The notes beneath the pieces were generated by a model. It did no database searches. It saw only the letters and a program-made list of their open reading frames with translations, and was not told where the DNA came from. A stretch of 64,000 bases of DNA, taken from Dillenia suffruticosa (lineage: Eukaryota > Streptophyta > Magnoliopsida > Dilleniales > Dilleniaceae). The first letter of the stretch is position 1. Each line of letters opens with the position of its first letter. The stretch is taken from positions 24,623,201 through 24,687,200 of the forward strand of contig JAVTVX010000004.1 of NCBI GenBank assembly GCA_033439265.1, written 5' to 3'. Both the position numbers and the translations under genes were made by a program. Positions 1 to 13,300 of this stretch are shown one piece after another.

Positions 1-640
1 GAGGTTTCTCCATTGTGACGTAAAGGCCAGAATTTCAAATCAAGAATATGACATCTCAACTTGCAGAGGAATAGGACTAACATATAATTAACTGTCCCGT
101 TCCAAACTTGGGGATTTCCTTTACTAGGCTACCCTATGGGTGTGGCTTGTTGCTTGTTGCTTGTTGCTTGTTTCTTGACACTTGATTGAAAAGGTCAAGT
201 TCTCTTTTCAAACTTCGTTGGATCATGTGGAATTGCTTAGCCATGTTGTGAGAATAACAGCAGCTATTTAAGCATCGACTGCCTCCTCCAAGATGGTTGG
301 TATCAGACTTTCCAAGACTTGAATTACAGCCAACCCTTGGGTCAATGGGCCTATTCTTAGGTTTAAGGGACAAATCTACCAAGTATAGGCCAAAATTGAC
401 CTGGCGATGGTTCTGTCAGATACCATTTTCATAGTGTTGCCAAACTTGCAACCGTTTTTGTTATTGACTTTTCACGTAAGTGCGTGATGATATTAGCAGC
501 GCTGATTATGTGATTTTATTTTTGCTTGTTGGTGCGTATTATCGATTCGTGATATCGCATTACAGCATAAACGTGACAGCCGTTCCCTAATTTCTGAGCC
601 ACATAATACATCTTTCTGTTGTTTCTAATTCTTCCATTTG
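1..640. other. No gene recognised; short CTTGTTG repeat
   Basis: The only structured element is four to five copies of a 7-bp CTTGTTG unit near 143-175. The minus strand around 134-382 is open but matches no family I know. A TGGTATCTGACAGAAC string on the minus strand near 412-425 resembles a degraded retrotransposon primer binding site, which is speculative. Confidence 0.3.
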
Positions 641-699
641 TAATTGCAATTTGCAGCCGTTGAGAGAAGGAGAAGGAAGAAAAGGAGAAGAGACTTTTC

Positions 700-930
700 T
701 ATCACGTTGACTTCACTCTCTCTGGTATTCTCTCTCTCTCTCTCTCCCCCCCCCTCTCCCTGCAAAGTCCCCCAAATCCTAATACCCAATCCCTTTGCCT
801 TCCCTCTTTCTCAATCTATCTTTTATCCCCCAAATCCCTATTTTCACTCTTCCTTAATATCTCTCTCCTCGTCCCTCACACTTGCATTTCTTCTTCCACT
901 CTCTATCTCTCTCTCTTAATTGTGTTAGCT
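700..930. repeat. Pyrimidine-rich low-complexity tract
   Basis: CT-rich sequence on the plus strand with TCTC microsatellite stretches. It resembles a CT-rich plant 5' leader, and a GTGAGT splice-donor-like site follows at about 1020, but no ATG-initiated reading frame exists. The open frame across it is a composition artefact. Confidence 0.5.
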
Positions 931-1399
931 AATTCTTTTTTTATTTTTTATTTTTGGTATCGGCTTAGTTGAGAGTGAAGAAGAAATTAGCACCGTCAAA
1001 GGACTTGGAAGTGAGATATTGTGAGTTTTATTTTTGTTAAATGTGTACATATATATAATAAATGTATGAATTAGTGCTTGGTTAAATTCATTATTTTTTA
1101 ATAGATTTAATGTGTGATTAGAATTTGATTGGAAAAAATTATTATAATTATTATTTTGGAGGGGGCAGATTTTTGGAATTGATATATATACAGGTATATA
1201 TATATTTATACACATATTGGGTTGTTTTTTGGAAATGGTAGCGTTTCTGGTTATTATGTGGTTTGTGGAGAGAGAGAGAGAGAGAGATGTGGGCAGTGGA
1301 TTTCTTAGTTCAATTTTAGAATAAAATCATCTGATGGTGTAGAGTTTGTTTCCGAAAACAATAAACTGAGTATTAATTTTAAATTTTAAGATCGGCCAT

Positions 1400-2235
1400 T
1401 TAAGATCAATGTGGGAGAAATGAGAGAAAAAAATTATCCACAGAAACTCTACTACTGATGATGCATTAATTTAATTGATTCGAATTCTCTAACACTTTAT
1501 TTCTAAGTTATCTCCCCAACTAAATTCTTGACATTCATATCTTTACGGATAATTTGCATCCACATTAACAGCCTACCCCTAACCTTTCAATAAATCTCCT
1601 ATATTTAAGGTATCCTTCCTTCTAGTTGGTGTGCTTTTGGGTCTTCGCTATACATGTTCAAACTATTTTAAACGATATTCTTTCATTTTATCCACAAATG
1701 AACCATTTCTAATTTAGTACGTATTTTTTTATTTTTAATCATATTTTTTTTTAGTTTTATCATACATCTGTCTTAAAATTCTCATTTCAATTACAATCAT
1801 TTTATACTTTTGTTGTTTAATGAATCAATACTCGCTATTATACAATAATGTAGATCTTAATTGTCGTTCTATAAAATCTCCCCTTCAAGTGACATCGTGT
1901 GATTGCAAAGAAATTTAGATGTACTTCCTTATTTCATCCGGCCCGCTTGGATCCTTACTTACCCATCTATGTTGTCATCGTTTTGAATGATAGATCCAAA
2001 GTATCTAAAACGTTTACCTTTTGATATATTTTGTTTTCTTAAGTTAATCATTTTTTCATTATACTGATAATTGTTACTAAACTTATATCTCATATATTTA
2101 GTTTTTAACTGACTCAGTCTAAATTCGTTAAATTCTACTAAATCCCTCTGTAACTCCAATTTAGAACTAATACTCTCCTTAGTTTCATTGATCAGCATTT
2201 TATTATCGGCAAAAAATATATATCAAGATATTTTA
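1400..2235 (-). mobile_element. LINE relic, reverse transcriptase C-terminus
   Basis: Minus-strand reading shows KLELQRDLVEFNEFRLSQLK, KTKYMRYKFS, then FRYFGSIIQNDDNIDG, VRIQAGRMK and MRILRQMYDKT, which is the thumb and C-terminal region of plant RTE/LINE reverse transcriptases. It is related to 16990-17440; both share the string CATATCTTTACGGATAA on the plus strand near their 3' ends. Frames are broken. Confidence 0.8.
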
Positions 2236-2453
2236 TTTTAGATGTTTCTCGTTATTTCATTTATTACTATTGCAAAAAGGAGAGGGTTTAACGCAAAAAA
2301 TTAATAATTTTTATATAACAATTTTATTTCATTTGCGGTAAAAAATGTGAGAAGGAGTTTTGTTATTAGGTTTGTTTTTTCAATTTTAGATATTATACTA
2401 TATCGTCTCATTTTAATTGGGGGGTTTTGTTTTGTACGTTTGTTATTTTTTGG

Positions 2454-2706
2454 TTAGAACCCTGAGAACAGAAATTTCTTTGGGATTAGGTACCTGCTTC
2501 TAGAGTATCTGAATGCTGTATGGGAGTTAATTGGAAGCTTAGTGATGGGCTACATATATGGCCCAGGTAGCAAAGAAGAATGGCTCTCAGTATTGCTCAG
2601 GGTGGTAGGTCTGGCTCTTCCTGGAGTTTCTGCACACAGCCCTACAAATTATGTCGACTGTGTGAGGCTCGGAGCATGTAGGACTCTTCAGATGTCTTCA
2701 TTTTGA
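2454..2706 (+). other. Unrecognised open exon-like segment
   Basis: A frame of about 83 codons stays open from a TAG at about 2454 to a TGA at about 2704, preceded by a TTTTTTGGTTAG acceptor-like sequence. The translation includes LNAVWELIGSLVMGYIYGPG and LLRVVGLALPGVSAHSPTNY. Base composition is clearly richer in G+C than its surroundings, as in an exon. I do not recognise the product. It could be a terminal exon, a captured gene fragment or a non-coding RNA exon. Confidence 0.3.
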
Positions 2707-2959
2707 TTTATTCTTCGGCGTATTGGTGGTCACTATGAAAATTCTACGTTACCTATTAGCAATGAATTGTGGTCCTAGCAATGAGAACAAAGTTTGCGGC
2801 CTTGCATTTACTCTGAGCAAGATGATAATGCTCTCTTTACAAACCATGTCCTTGGAGGGTCAAGTCATTTTGTTATTGCTTAAATGTGCACCCTAAATTG
2901 TGTCCGCTCTTTGTATCCTTAATTTTCTTTTACAGCATGTTGTTAATGAAGTAATCTCC

Positions 2960-4369
2960 ATAAATCTCTTACTTGGATTAAATTCTGTCCTACATCCATA
3001 GAATTAATACGTTAGAAATGGTGACAAAGAAGTCACCAATAATTCATTGAACTTAAGAACTTTAACCCTTTCATTCCATTAAGGATCAGAGACTTTCTTG
3101 ACGTCACCATAGAATTCAAGCAAAACTTGATGGGCACCCCTGTTTTACCGCCTATAGAAATAGCTGATTGTGAAAGGAAAATTAAGATAGATGGTTCAGG
3201 TTTGTTTCGCCTAGGGTTCTATGCTAAATTTTTAAGAGCTCTTGGAGGTTGATTAAGAGACTTGGGAAAGACTCGCTTTAGTTTGACAACCAGGCAATCA
3301 TATATATTTGGCGATGAGCTACCATTACCATTACAAGATGAATTCGATCAGCATGCACAATGACTCACAAAACATACAAATCAAACATTATTAAATATGG
3401 TATCTTAAGTGGTCACGGAAGGTCCTAAGTGAGTAGAAGTAAACTGATTCATGTAGTCTCCAAACCAATCCATGGCAGACCCTGAAGTAAACAAACTCAC
3501 CTAGCATCGTAATGGGTTCATCCTATGGAAAATAGCTAAGGCTCAATAGAGATTCAACAAAGGTGAGGACCCCAATGACACTGAGCGAGGGTTGCTACAT
3601 TTTGATGACTTCCACTTACTTTTTACCAGCCAACACTAACATGCATCGAGGAAGCATGACATCCTTGCATGTAGCTAGTCCTGTTGCATAAATTGACAGA
3701 ATATCCCCAAAGCAGATTTCAAGGTTGAGTCTTGAACCATCCGTGAGAAAGAGATGTATCCTTTACTAGTGAAAAATGTCAAATGCAAGCTTAGCTGCTT
3801 GAACTTGGGCACTAAGTTTTCTTGATCAACTTTAAATAAGCCAAGTTTGAACATCTCAAAATTCAGCTCATCTTAGCTTTCTCATTGCAATCCTATTTGA
3901 GAGTCATTTAAGGAGGCTATGTCATAAACTCAATAGTAGTTTATGCCTAACAACCTAGCAGATATCAAGATAGGAAGAGTGTAGACACAAATTAATCACA
4001 ACTACCCATGAGTCAGGAAGAGCATAAAATTGAAATATTCTGCTGTCTTAAGGTGATCTTACGTTCTTGATTATCTAACCATTACAAAATTTCTGCAATA
4101 TAAAATCCCAAAGTTCACATACATTGTAAATGTTCTCTTCCAAAAAAGAATGTAATAGATAACAGGAAATAGGATGAATTATTGGCAAAAGACCCCTTGA
4201 ATGCTGCACCCAAAGAATTGAGAAGGCTGCAGTGCAAGTAAAATCATTTCCACAGACTCCTCCATAAAATGTCAGCATCTTTATCTGAATGACTAGTACA
4301 GAGCTCAATGCCATCTGCAGTAGAGTAGACCTCGACAGAAAATGGAGAAAACAATCTTGTGCATGAAGT
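2960..4369. other. 3' flank of the H+-ATPase gene, nothing recognised
   Basis: Sequence downstream of the proton-pump stop codon. The part next to 4369 must contain the 3' UTR, but no unambiguous poly(A) signal can be chosen. An open minus-strand frame at 4075-4314 has no recognisable domain and lies in the likely 3' UTR. Confidence 0.4.
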
Positions 4370-7300
4370 TCAGACTGTACGAGCTGTTTGAATCACATTA
4401 ATGTCCAAATTCTTAAGCCTCACAACTGAGTCTACATGTCCTCTCAAAGTATGCATTTCTCCTAGCCTGCAGATTTGGGGTCATTCCATTAATCAAAGTG
4501 TGTGAAAGAAATCATTGAACAGGATAGCATCTCAAGGGTGGCAAACAAGTTGCAACAATCCAGTGAAAAGCAAATCATGAAGAGGTCCATGTGAAGACTG
4601 GCCAATGTAGATCAAAGTTGACATTACCTGGCAATTTCTGCACGACGCCTAGCTTGTTCAGCAATCAGAGAAGATCGCCTACCATTAATTTCAAATTCTG
4701 AAGACATCAATCCTTGGAGAGTTCTCTGAGAAAGGACCCACTTGGCTTCTCTATCTTCTTTCCCGTAGTCTTTCTTAGAAGTAAAAGCCGTCTGTTGAAA
4801 CATATAATTAGATTCATTCAGTAAGACATGGCCAAAAAATCATGACACCAGATGTGCCAGACTTACCTTTCTATCAAACAATAGATTCCAGGCTTCTCCA
4901 CTTAATGCATAACGGACAGCAAATTTGATAATATCCAATGGTATATAAAATATCAAACTATAAAGCCAAATAATGCCTGCCCAGCCCCATCCAATGCCAC
5001 TAATCGAAGCAAAGTCAATATCTGCATAAACTGCAATCAAGGTAGCCACCTACATGCCAATAAAGTAACAGAGATTAACCACATTTTTGGGTTCAATTCC
5101 TTTTACAAGCAAGTGATTTCCATTTTTATAGTAAAACAGGAAAAAAAAATGAAAAACAAAAAGAAGAAAAGAAGAAAAGAAGAAAAGAAAAAAGTTGATC
5201 CTTTGTGTGTGTGTGTGTTGTGTGCACTTTTTTTTTGGGGGGGGGGGGGGAGGGGATGCCTTGGACAATAATATGTTTGAATAATTACCAGTTGAGCGAC
5301 CACAAAGGCAAACATCAGGAGTGTCCCAGGTCTCTCCAAAAATGACCAACTTTGACTGCGAGTGACAAAAATGAGAGCTTGACTAATAATGCTGACTTGC
5401 AAATATATAGCCGATGAAATTTCCTCTGTGCTGCTGGATAAAGAACTCACGTTGAAGTGGTCCTGCACAAAGAGAAAATGAGCAAATCTTTCAGGAAAGC
5501 AAAACATCATATACGAAAGAAACAACTCAGATGAGTTTGATACCTCAAAGAAAGTTGTTTCAGCCACAACCCAGTAAAACAAGACAGTAACTAATGCTAG
5601 ATAAGTGCCAATCACAATGCCAGTTGCAAAGATCTCATTGAGTTTCCAACTGTCAGGTTTTGGAGATGGTTTCACACGATCTTTGGAAATAGTCATGATA
5701 GTCCCTGTTCACAAAGGAGACAAGATAAATGCATGTTTTGAAGGAGTCCAAACTATTTTATACTCACTCATACTAGAGCTTGAAACAATCTTTATACTCA
5801 AGTCATACAAGAGCTTGAAATAAATCTCTCTTCCATTCGTCAGTTCTGGATAACCCCCCATAGCAAGGAGAATGACATAAGAGCACAGACATCATCCATT
5901 AACATCTCTATTGTAACTTAAAATTCTAGGGCACACCACTTTAAGCAAGGGTACGACAATTACAAATTCTCAAAAGCTTCTCTTGCAACAAATTCTATTG
6001 CCACACCTTTATCCCATACTGAAATAGCTAAAAGTCACTACCGACCAACTTCAAAAGTACAAGGATGCAAGAAAGAGATGGTATCGAACTTCAATCATCT
6101 GGCTTAGGCCAGAATGGAGTTATGCAAAGCATAATGACGTATTTTGACTCATTTTATACAGGTTCCCATGACAATGATAAACTGGAAACTTAATTGATTT
6201 CTACAAAGTATAGCCCTGATTGACTATTGAAAAACTTGCAATTCACTGTGGATCAATCCTTATAGTAGTTATGAGAACTTATAATTTGAGCAAGAGAGGC
6301 AATGGATAGGGAAATACATATTCTAGTTCTATAAGGTACGGTATAATCATGGAATAACTTCCGAAAATTTTCAGTGATAAATTTCAAGCTCAAAGGATGT
6401 TGCTAGAATCATATTGATGATATAACTAATAGATAATATTCCATTTGAAACACATGGGCCTACATTTGAAGAAGTTTCCAAAATAAAATGCTCTTTCTAT
6501 TCCAACTAGTGACCTTTGTAAAGTACCAAATTGACATGGAAGGTCTATTTTTATTATAATTTCTGCTTATATTTCGATATTTTCTAAAATATTTATCTTT
6601 GACTGCTTTGACCTTCCCACTAACGAGATGCGTGCACATTATTCATTTATGTCAAACTGCAAAACTGATTGCAAGGTTAGTCCATTCCTTTGATTTGACC
6701 CCACCCATGTGTTTAAGTACATTTTGGGACTTGAAAATATATGATTTGAGATCTTACCATCATTTAATATCGCTATAATCAGGACCATAAAAGGTGGGAA
6801 GTCATACTCCCAAATTAGTGCTAGGAGCATAAAACCAAGCTGCAAATCAACAGTCAAATATTAATCAACAATACTATGTGTTTGCAGTATAAGTGAATAC
6901 AATGCTACTGGAAAACCATAAAGCAAACATACCACAATCCTTATTGTTATTGAGACAGCATATATCTGTGCATCATGCAAAATAGCTCAGAGACAAGACA
7001 AAAAAGTTGTGAAATAAGGAATTAATCATGGCATTGTTAAGGGACCTTGTCCCTCCTATTAACACCAACTGATGCATCAAAATGGTACTTGATTTTAACT
7101 AATTTTACTACTGATTTGACTATATATATTTGTTGATCAAGTGTCAAAATAAAGAAATGCCCATTTAAAGTCACTAATAATTAAGTGGTCAAAGTTGTAG
7201 TTGCATTAGAATTTTGAGCAGGATTAGTTGTTCAGTGCATGTATATTTTAAGATAATATCATAATTACTTTATAAAGAGGACTGATACTTAACTGTATAA

Positions 7301-10300
7301 TTCTTCATTCTCTGGAATATAGCTCGACTAGTTAAGACAGCACTGATTATCACACTTAAGCCAGGCTCTGTCAAGACAATATCTGCTGCACTTCTTGCAG
7401 CATCTGTGGAATCCGCCACTGCTATTCCAATATCTGCTTTCTTCAAAGCAGGCGCATCATTCACTCCGTCACCAGTCATTCCACAGATGTGTTTCTTTTC
7501 TTGTAGAATTTTCACAATTTCATACTTGTGCTCTGCAAATTAGTTTAGGATAAAAGCAACAAACATTATATTCAGCATCTTTATATCAGTAGCGAAAAGA
7601 TTGAACCGATATATCAAGGGGGATATAATATATCTGCAGAATTACTGACATGTGCGGGAAAAATTAATCAGCATACCAAGGACTACCAAATAGTTTCACT
7701 TTTTCTTCTAATGGGGAAGAAGTAGGATTCTTCTGAAACCCCATAAGGGTATAACCTACCATAAGAACAGAGTTCAATCTGCTTATAGAGACCACTAAGC
7801 CAGAGGTTTCACATCGTGATGACTGAATTAAATAATTGTAAATGAAAAATGATTCTAAGATGGACAAGCAAAAGTTATACCAAAATATTCCTGCACTTGC
7901 GAAAGCAATCAAAGGAAGCTTTATGAGAATGGTATAAAAATTCACATACCAGGGAATACACCAGCAAAACCATCTGCCTTTTCAATGAGCTCATCAACTG
8001 GAAGAGCTTCATGCTCATCTTTGTCACGGCCCAACAATGATGAAGAAGGGTACATGTTTGTGCCCATGCCAAGTCGTCGGCCAGTTTCCTTTGCAATTGA
8101 CAATTGATCACCTACATTTTCAGATAAAAGAAAAGTAAATTATTTCCTCTACAAAAATAAATAAATAAAGAAATGACTTGTTATTAGTTCATACAAGTAT
8201 GACAGTATATGCTGACATATATATGTTGCTGTTAAAAATGTTAAATCAATAAAAAGAAAGATCCAAAGCGTAAATTAAGCCATAATGTGTATGTACCTGT
8301 AATCATTTTTACGCAGACCCCAAGGTTAAGTGCCCTACGAATGGTTTCAGCACTATCATGTCTTGGGGGATCAAACAAAGGCAGCAACCCACAAAACATC
8401 CATGGACCCCCAGGACTGTCTTTTGATTTCTCTGGAACTGCCTGAAAAAGAATTTCAATAGCCTCTGAAGATGGTAACACAATAAACATATGCGCCTCCC
8501 TATTCTAGTAAATATTCCTACCAAACTACAGTCCGACACAACAGAAATCAAGCAGTGTCAATGTCTACCACATGTTTGCTCATAGTTATTCTACAAAGTC
8601 TCACACAAATTGATTAGTTTCTGAAGAATTCTACCATATTTTGTGATTAAGGCAGTTTGATAGAGCTAATAGTTTAGTGCTAAATTGATTAGTGCAGAAC
8701 TTTAAGTATTGAAAAATAAATTGTTAAGCGTATAAATATTTTGGTATACAAAAAATGACTAAATTACAGAATTTGACCTCTAGTAGTTTTCGATATTATA
8801 TATGAGATACGAACACAAGTAGGTAACCAGTGGGGGTGGGGAGGTGGGTTTGGCAGCTGGGCTGGGAAGGAAGGGTGGACCTTTCTTTTTGGCTTCGTGC
8901 CAGATGAGATGATGATTCTGGTCAGGTCCTGTGTGTGTGCTCTTTATCACTATCTGATTTCAGCAACCAATGATAAGCCAACAAATTTTGGCCTTTTTTT
9001 TTTTTAATGTTATCCCCTGGAAGTGCTGAATATGTAGCAACTTTCATAATATGGTACTAAACGAGTTTACTACTAAAATTTCAGCATGAGGCCAGCTTTC
9101 TTTGTTGAGCCAATAATCCAACAGTCCCAATTAATTTCCAGTTATCCTCCCTTCAAAAAGATGAAAGGCTCATAGGATACAACATGGAAAGTGATACTGG
9201 TTTTGTCTTAGTTAACTATACAAGCCTATCCAAACACAGTAAATAAAGATAAAAAAGAAAAAAAAAATGTAGTACCTGATAAGCAACACCAAGAGATCGC
9301 AGGCCTCTTTCAGCAAACTTGTCGATGATGGCATGCACTTTTCTTGCAATTTCTTGTTTCTCTTGGCAAAGATTTAGAATCTGCATTTTGCAAATTGACA
9401 GGCTGTCAGAGAAAAATGAAAAATAAATAACAACCAATCACACACATCAATTAAGAATCAGTTAGAAAGTGGCTCAAACTTTAAACTTGAGAACTTAATA
9501 GCAGCTTGGAATGCTATGACACAAAACCTGCCAGTTGCAAAGATGCCTTGGATTGTCTTGTGATGGTGCATTTATTTGGACATTCTGATCATTGGAAAAC
9601 AGTTCCTATGTCTTTATTGGGAATAAGTTTGTTTTTCTTTCATGACGCTAGTAGTCAGCAGCTGGGTATTAAAACTATAATCCTTGGTAGACATAGAGAG
9701 ACAGATTGCAGGACTGCCTTCTCCCCTCAGCTTGGAGCCTGCAGAGTTGGATCTAGACAGCCTTAGAAAGAGCAGCACTGGGATTGAACAGGCCCACAAA
9801 CAACTGGGACAGAGGCCTTAAACACATCCAGAGAGGGGAAATCACCACATGCCAATATCAAGTATTGCAACTTCTAAGCGGTGGGGTGAGGTGCCAAGAC
9901 TACCAGCTAAGCTCGAGCATGAAAAAATTTTGCTTCCTCTCTTCTTTTTACCATCATGTCTGATTCTTTTTGCTCTTTTCAAGGAGTCCTAAAAATCAAC
10001 TCTAACATCATTAACCTCAAGGGATGAATTAAGGGTCGCATTTACAGTTCGAAAGGAAGTCAGAACACCAGCAACAGCTGTGGCAACACCTGTGCCCAAA
10101 GTGTGGGCACGGCTAGGTTGGGGACACCTGCGCCCCACACTTCTTTTTTTTTTAGTTTTATTATTTTTATTATTGTGTATTACTTTTATTCATAATATTG
10201 TCCAGGGTTTTCTCATTTACTTTCCTAGTTTACTTAGGAATCTTAAAAAAAAAAAAGAATCTTTATGCTATTTATCCATCACATTCTTTATTGTAATATA

Positions 10301-13300
10301 AACTTTAGACTTTGATTAATACAATTTTGAGGATTTCCTCTCAACCCTAAACTGGGTCTTATCATTTGGGGGAATTCCCAGATTTAGGGTTTGGGTTGAT
10401 CAAACTCAACCCATCCCTTTTGTTTTGTGTTGGTCTCAGGAATTTTGGATTCTAGAATGATAAGGGTTGTAGAAAACAAAATATCTCCAGGGTTCTAGAA
10501 TGATTGGATAATGTACTAGCAGTTAGAAGGAGGGTATGGTCATAGACCTATTGATGCATGGAAAGGGATAAGATGGTTGTTAAAGAAAAGAGTTTTTGAC
10601 CAACAAGCATATCTGGCCATCACATACAAAATTTCAAAGTAGTGAGGATAGCCTGATAACCCCAAAAGTAGAGTTGGTTGAACTCATAGTAATTACTACT
10701 TGGGTTACAGAAGTTGAGTCTGGATCTGGGTTGAAGGTGAAAAACGAAAAGAAATCAGCAGAACCAAACTTTTGTGACTATTCCAAGGTTGTTTGTGAGA
10801 TTGGGGAGGAGGAATTGACATGAATGTTGGTCCCGCTATAACATCTGAAGTTGAATAGTTGAGTCCTCCTTTGGCAAGTGAAAAACTTATTCTCAAGGAG
10901 ATAAATGAAGGAGCTCTCAGTGTGGAAGATGCTTGGGTTGTTCTAGAAAAGGCGATTGAAGATCAGGGATATATCGATATTATGGTTGTTGAAACAATGG
11001 AAGGGGCAAAAGGGGGTTTGAAACTTGGAAGTAATGAAGGGTTAGAGGATTTTGTTTCAGAAGAAAGTTTAGTTTTCGATTCTGCATCTAACAAGATTCA
11101 TGATGCCTGTTGAAAATATGGAGTGCAATCAGCCCAAGTGAATGCCCAAGAGAGTGCCCAAAGGAAGCCAGGAACATAACCTAGAAAATGTTCTGGGTGC
11201 TCTGGGTTCTGGCCACCATAATGTTGCTGCTGTTCAACCTTGTCTAAAGTCCAAGAAGAGTCTTCCATAAGGTCCAAAATGGAAGTTCAAAAAAGCCTAG
11301 AAAAGGCCCATAACACAGCCCAATCTACCAAGGGCATTTTGAGCAGAATTTCTAAGAGCTAGTTTTTTTCTTACTGCCGGCTAGTTTTTTTATCTCTACT
11401 GGCTAGTTAGTTGGTGTTCCCTATAAATAGGACTCTTCTATCCTCATTTTGCAAGCAAGCAAGAAATTGTATTCTCTTGCTTTGAATGTTCTATGTTGTG
11501 GAAAAGTTCTTATGTTCATTTTTTTTAATTAATACAAATTCATTCGTTTGTTCTTTCAATCATTCTTTTGTTTTGATATCAAGTTTTCAACATGGTATCA
11601 GAGCAAGATAATATCCCAAACTCTTCAACCGAACCAATTTCAAGATTGCTGGAGTCTTTCTTGCAAAAACCAGAACCTGTTCATGCTCAACCCTTTTCTT
11701 CCATCACTCTAAATTCTTCCAACTACTTTCAATGGTCAGCTCATGTAAAAAGGTCCTTGAATTCAAGGAACCTTCTAGATCATGTCACAAAAACATCGAT
11801 GGAAGAATTAAGCCCAGCATATGAGGAGTGGAAGAGGAAAGTTGACCAGGTCTTCATACTTCTCTCTAGCTCTATGGATCAAGTCCAAAGAAATATGGTC
11901 ACTTGTGCTCCAAATTCAAAAGCACTATGGGATCAAATGTATGGCCTTTATGGTCAACAAAAAAGTTTGGGAGGGATATTTGAAATCAAGAAGCAAATTT
12001 CAAATATCTGGAAAGAGGGAAAGGTTCTCACTCAATTGTTTGGAGAGTATGAGGACCTTTGCAATGACTTGGAGACATTAAGGCCAACTACTACTAACCT
12101 TAATGTCTTGCAATGAAGAAATGACGAAGACAAGTCCTTTGGTCTTCTCATTTCCCTGGGAGAAGCTTTCACTCATGTTTGTCAGGAGATTCTCAGGATG
12201 AAGGACTTCCCTTCCTATCAGGAAGTGAGGTACATGATTCAGAGGGTCGAGGCAAGCATGAGGCTGGAAGAATCTTCCCGAAACACCGAAGTTGAAGGCC
12301 ATGCTTTCAAAGCAAAGGTAGAAGATCGAGTTGCCAATAAAGCTCAACAGGTCAAGATTGGAGCCCAAAAAGAGAAGTCCTCACAGCCCAGAATATGCTC
12401 ATATTGCAAGAAACCAGGGCACATCAAAGAGAAGTGCTAGAATCTTTACCATACTTGGTGCCGGATTACATCAAAAAGAAGAGGTAGCCCCAAACCTCCT
12501 TAGCACAAACCTTCTCGGCCTTGGCTCAAAATGCGATGCTTGAAGCTGCTATTGATGAGCTTACCAAGATGCTCCAACAAGTCAAATCTGCTATGGATGG
12601 CCAAGGTACTTGTCTAAACTTTTCTTTAAATTACAGGGAATAGGTGGTAGATTTGGGATGTGACTTTCATATGGTTAGGAATAAAGAAAAAATTAAAAGA
12701 TTAGAACCATTACCTAGCCATAAATTAGTTAAAGTTGATAATGGAAATGATTTGCATGTTAAAAACTTAGGAGAAGTAGAATTTTTTGGGAAAAATTCTA
12801 AGACTTCATATGTTCCAGAATTCACTTCTGATTTAATGTTCATTAGCAAAATAATTAGGGACCTCAATAGCAAAGTTGTCTTTGATCCTGACAAGGTTGT
12901 TTTTTAGGATTGCAAGACAAATCGAGTGATTGGTAGAGGATAGAGGAAGAACAATCTATATTTTTTGAATCAAGATAATCATGCACTTCAGACATGCCAA
13001 GATAAGAAGATAGCTACTTACTATGGCATCCTAGATTAGGACACCCTAATAAGTAGGTTTTAAAATGTCTATTTATAACAAAAAATTATAAAAATAGATC
13101 AAGTAAAGCTTGCATTTTTGGGAAAGAAACATGAATGTACTACCTATATTTTGAAACCATATCTAAGAATGCTTTTGACCTAGTATATTCAGATATTTGG
13201 ATGTCTCCTGTTACATCGATAAGAGGTTACAAATATTTTATCTCTTTCATCGATCATAAAACTAGAGACACTCAAAACTAGATACACTTGGATCTACATG

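Noticed and set aside
644-919. Open plus-strand frame rich in Ser, Leu and Pro
   Set aside because: It starts without ATG and is produced by a CT-rich low-complexity tract.
2520-2580. Short hairpin around GGGCTACATATATGGCCC as a microRNA precursor
   Set aside because: The stem is only about five base pairs and no 21-nt duplex can form.
5103-5696. A 197-residue frame as a separate gene
   Set aside because: It is exons 17 and 18 of the proton pump read through introns, including a low-complexity tract.
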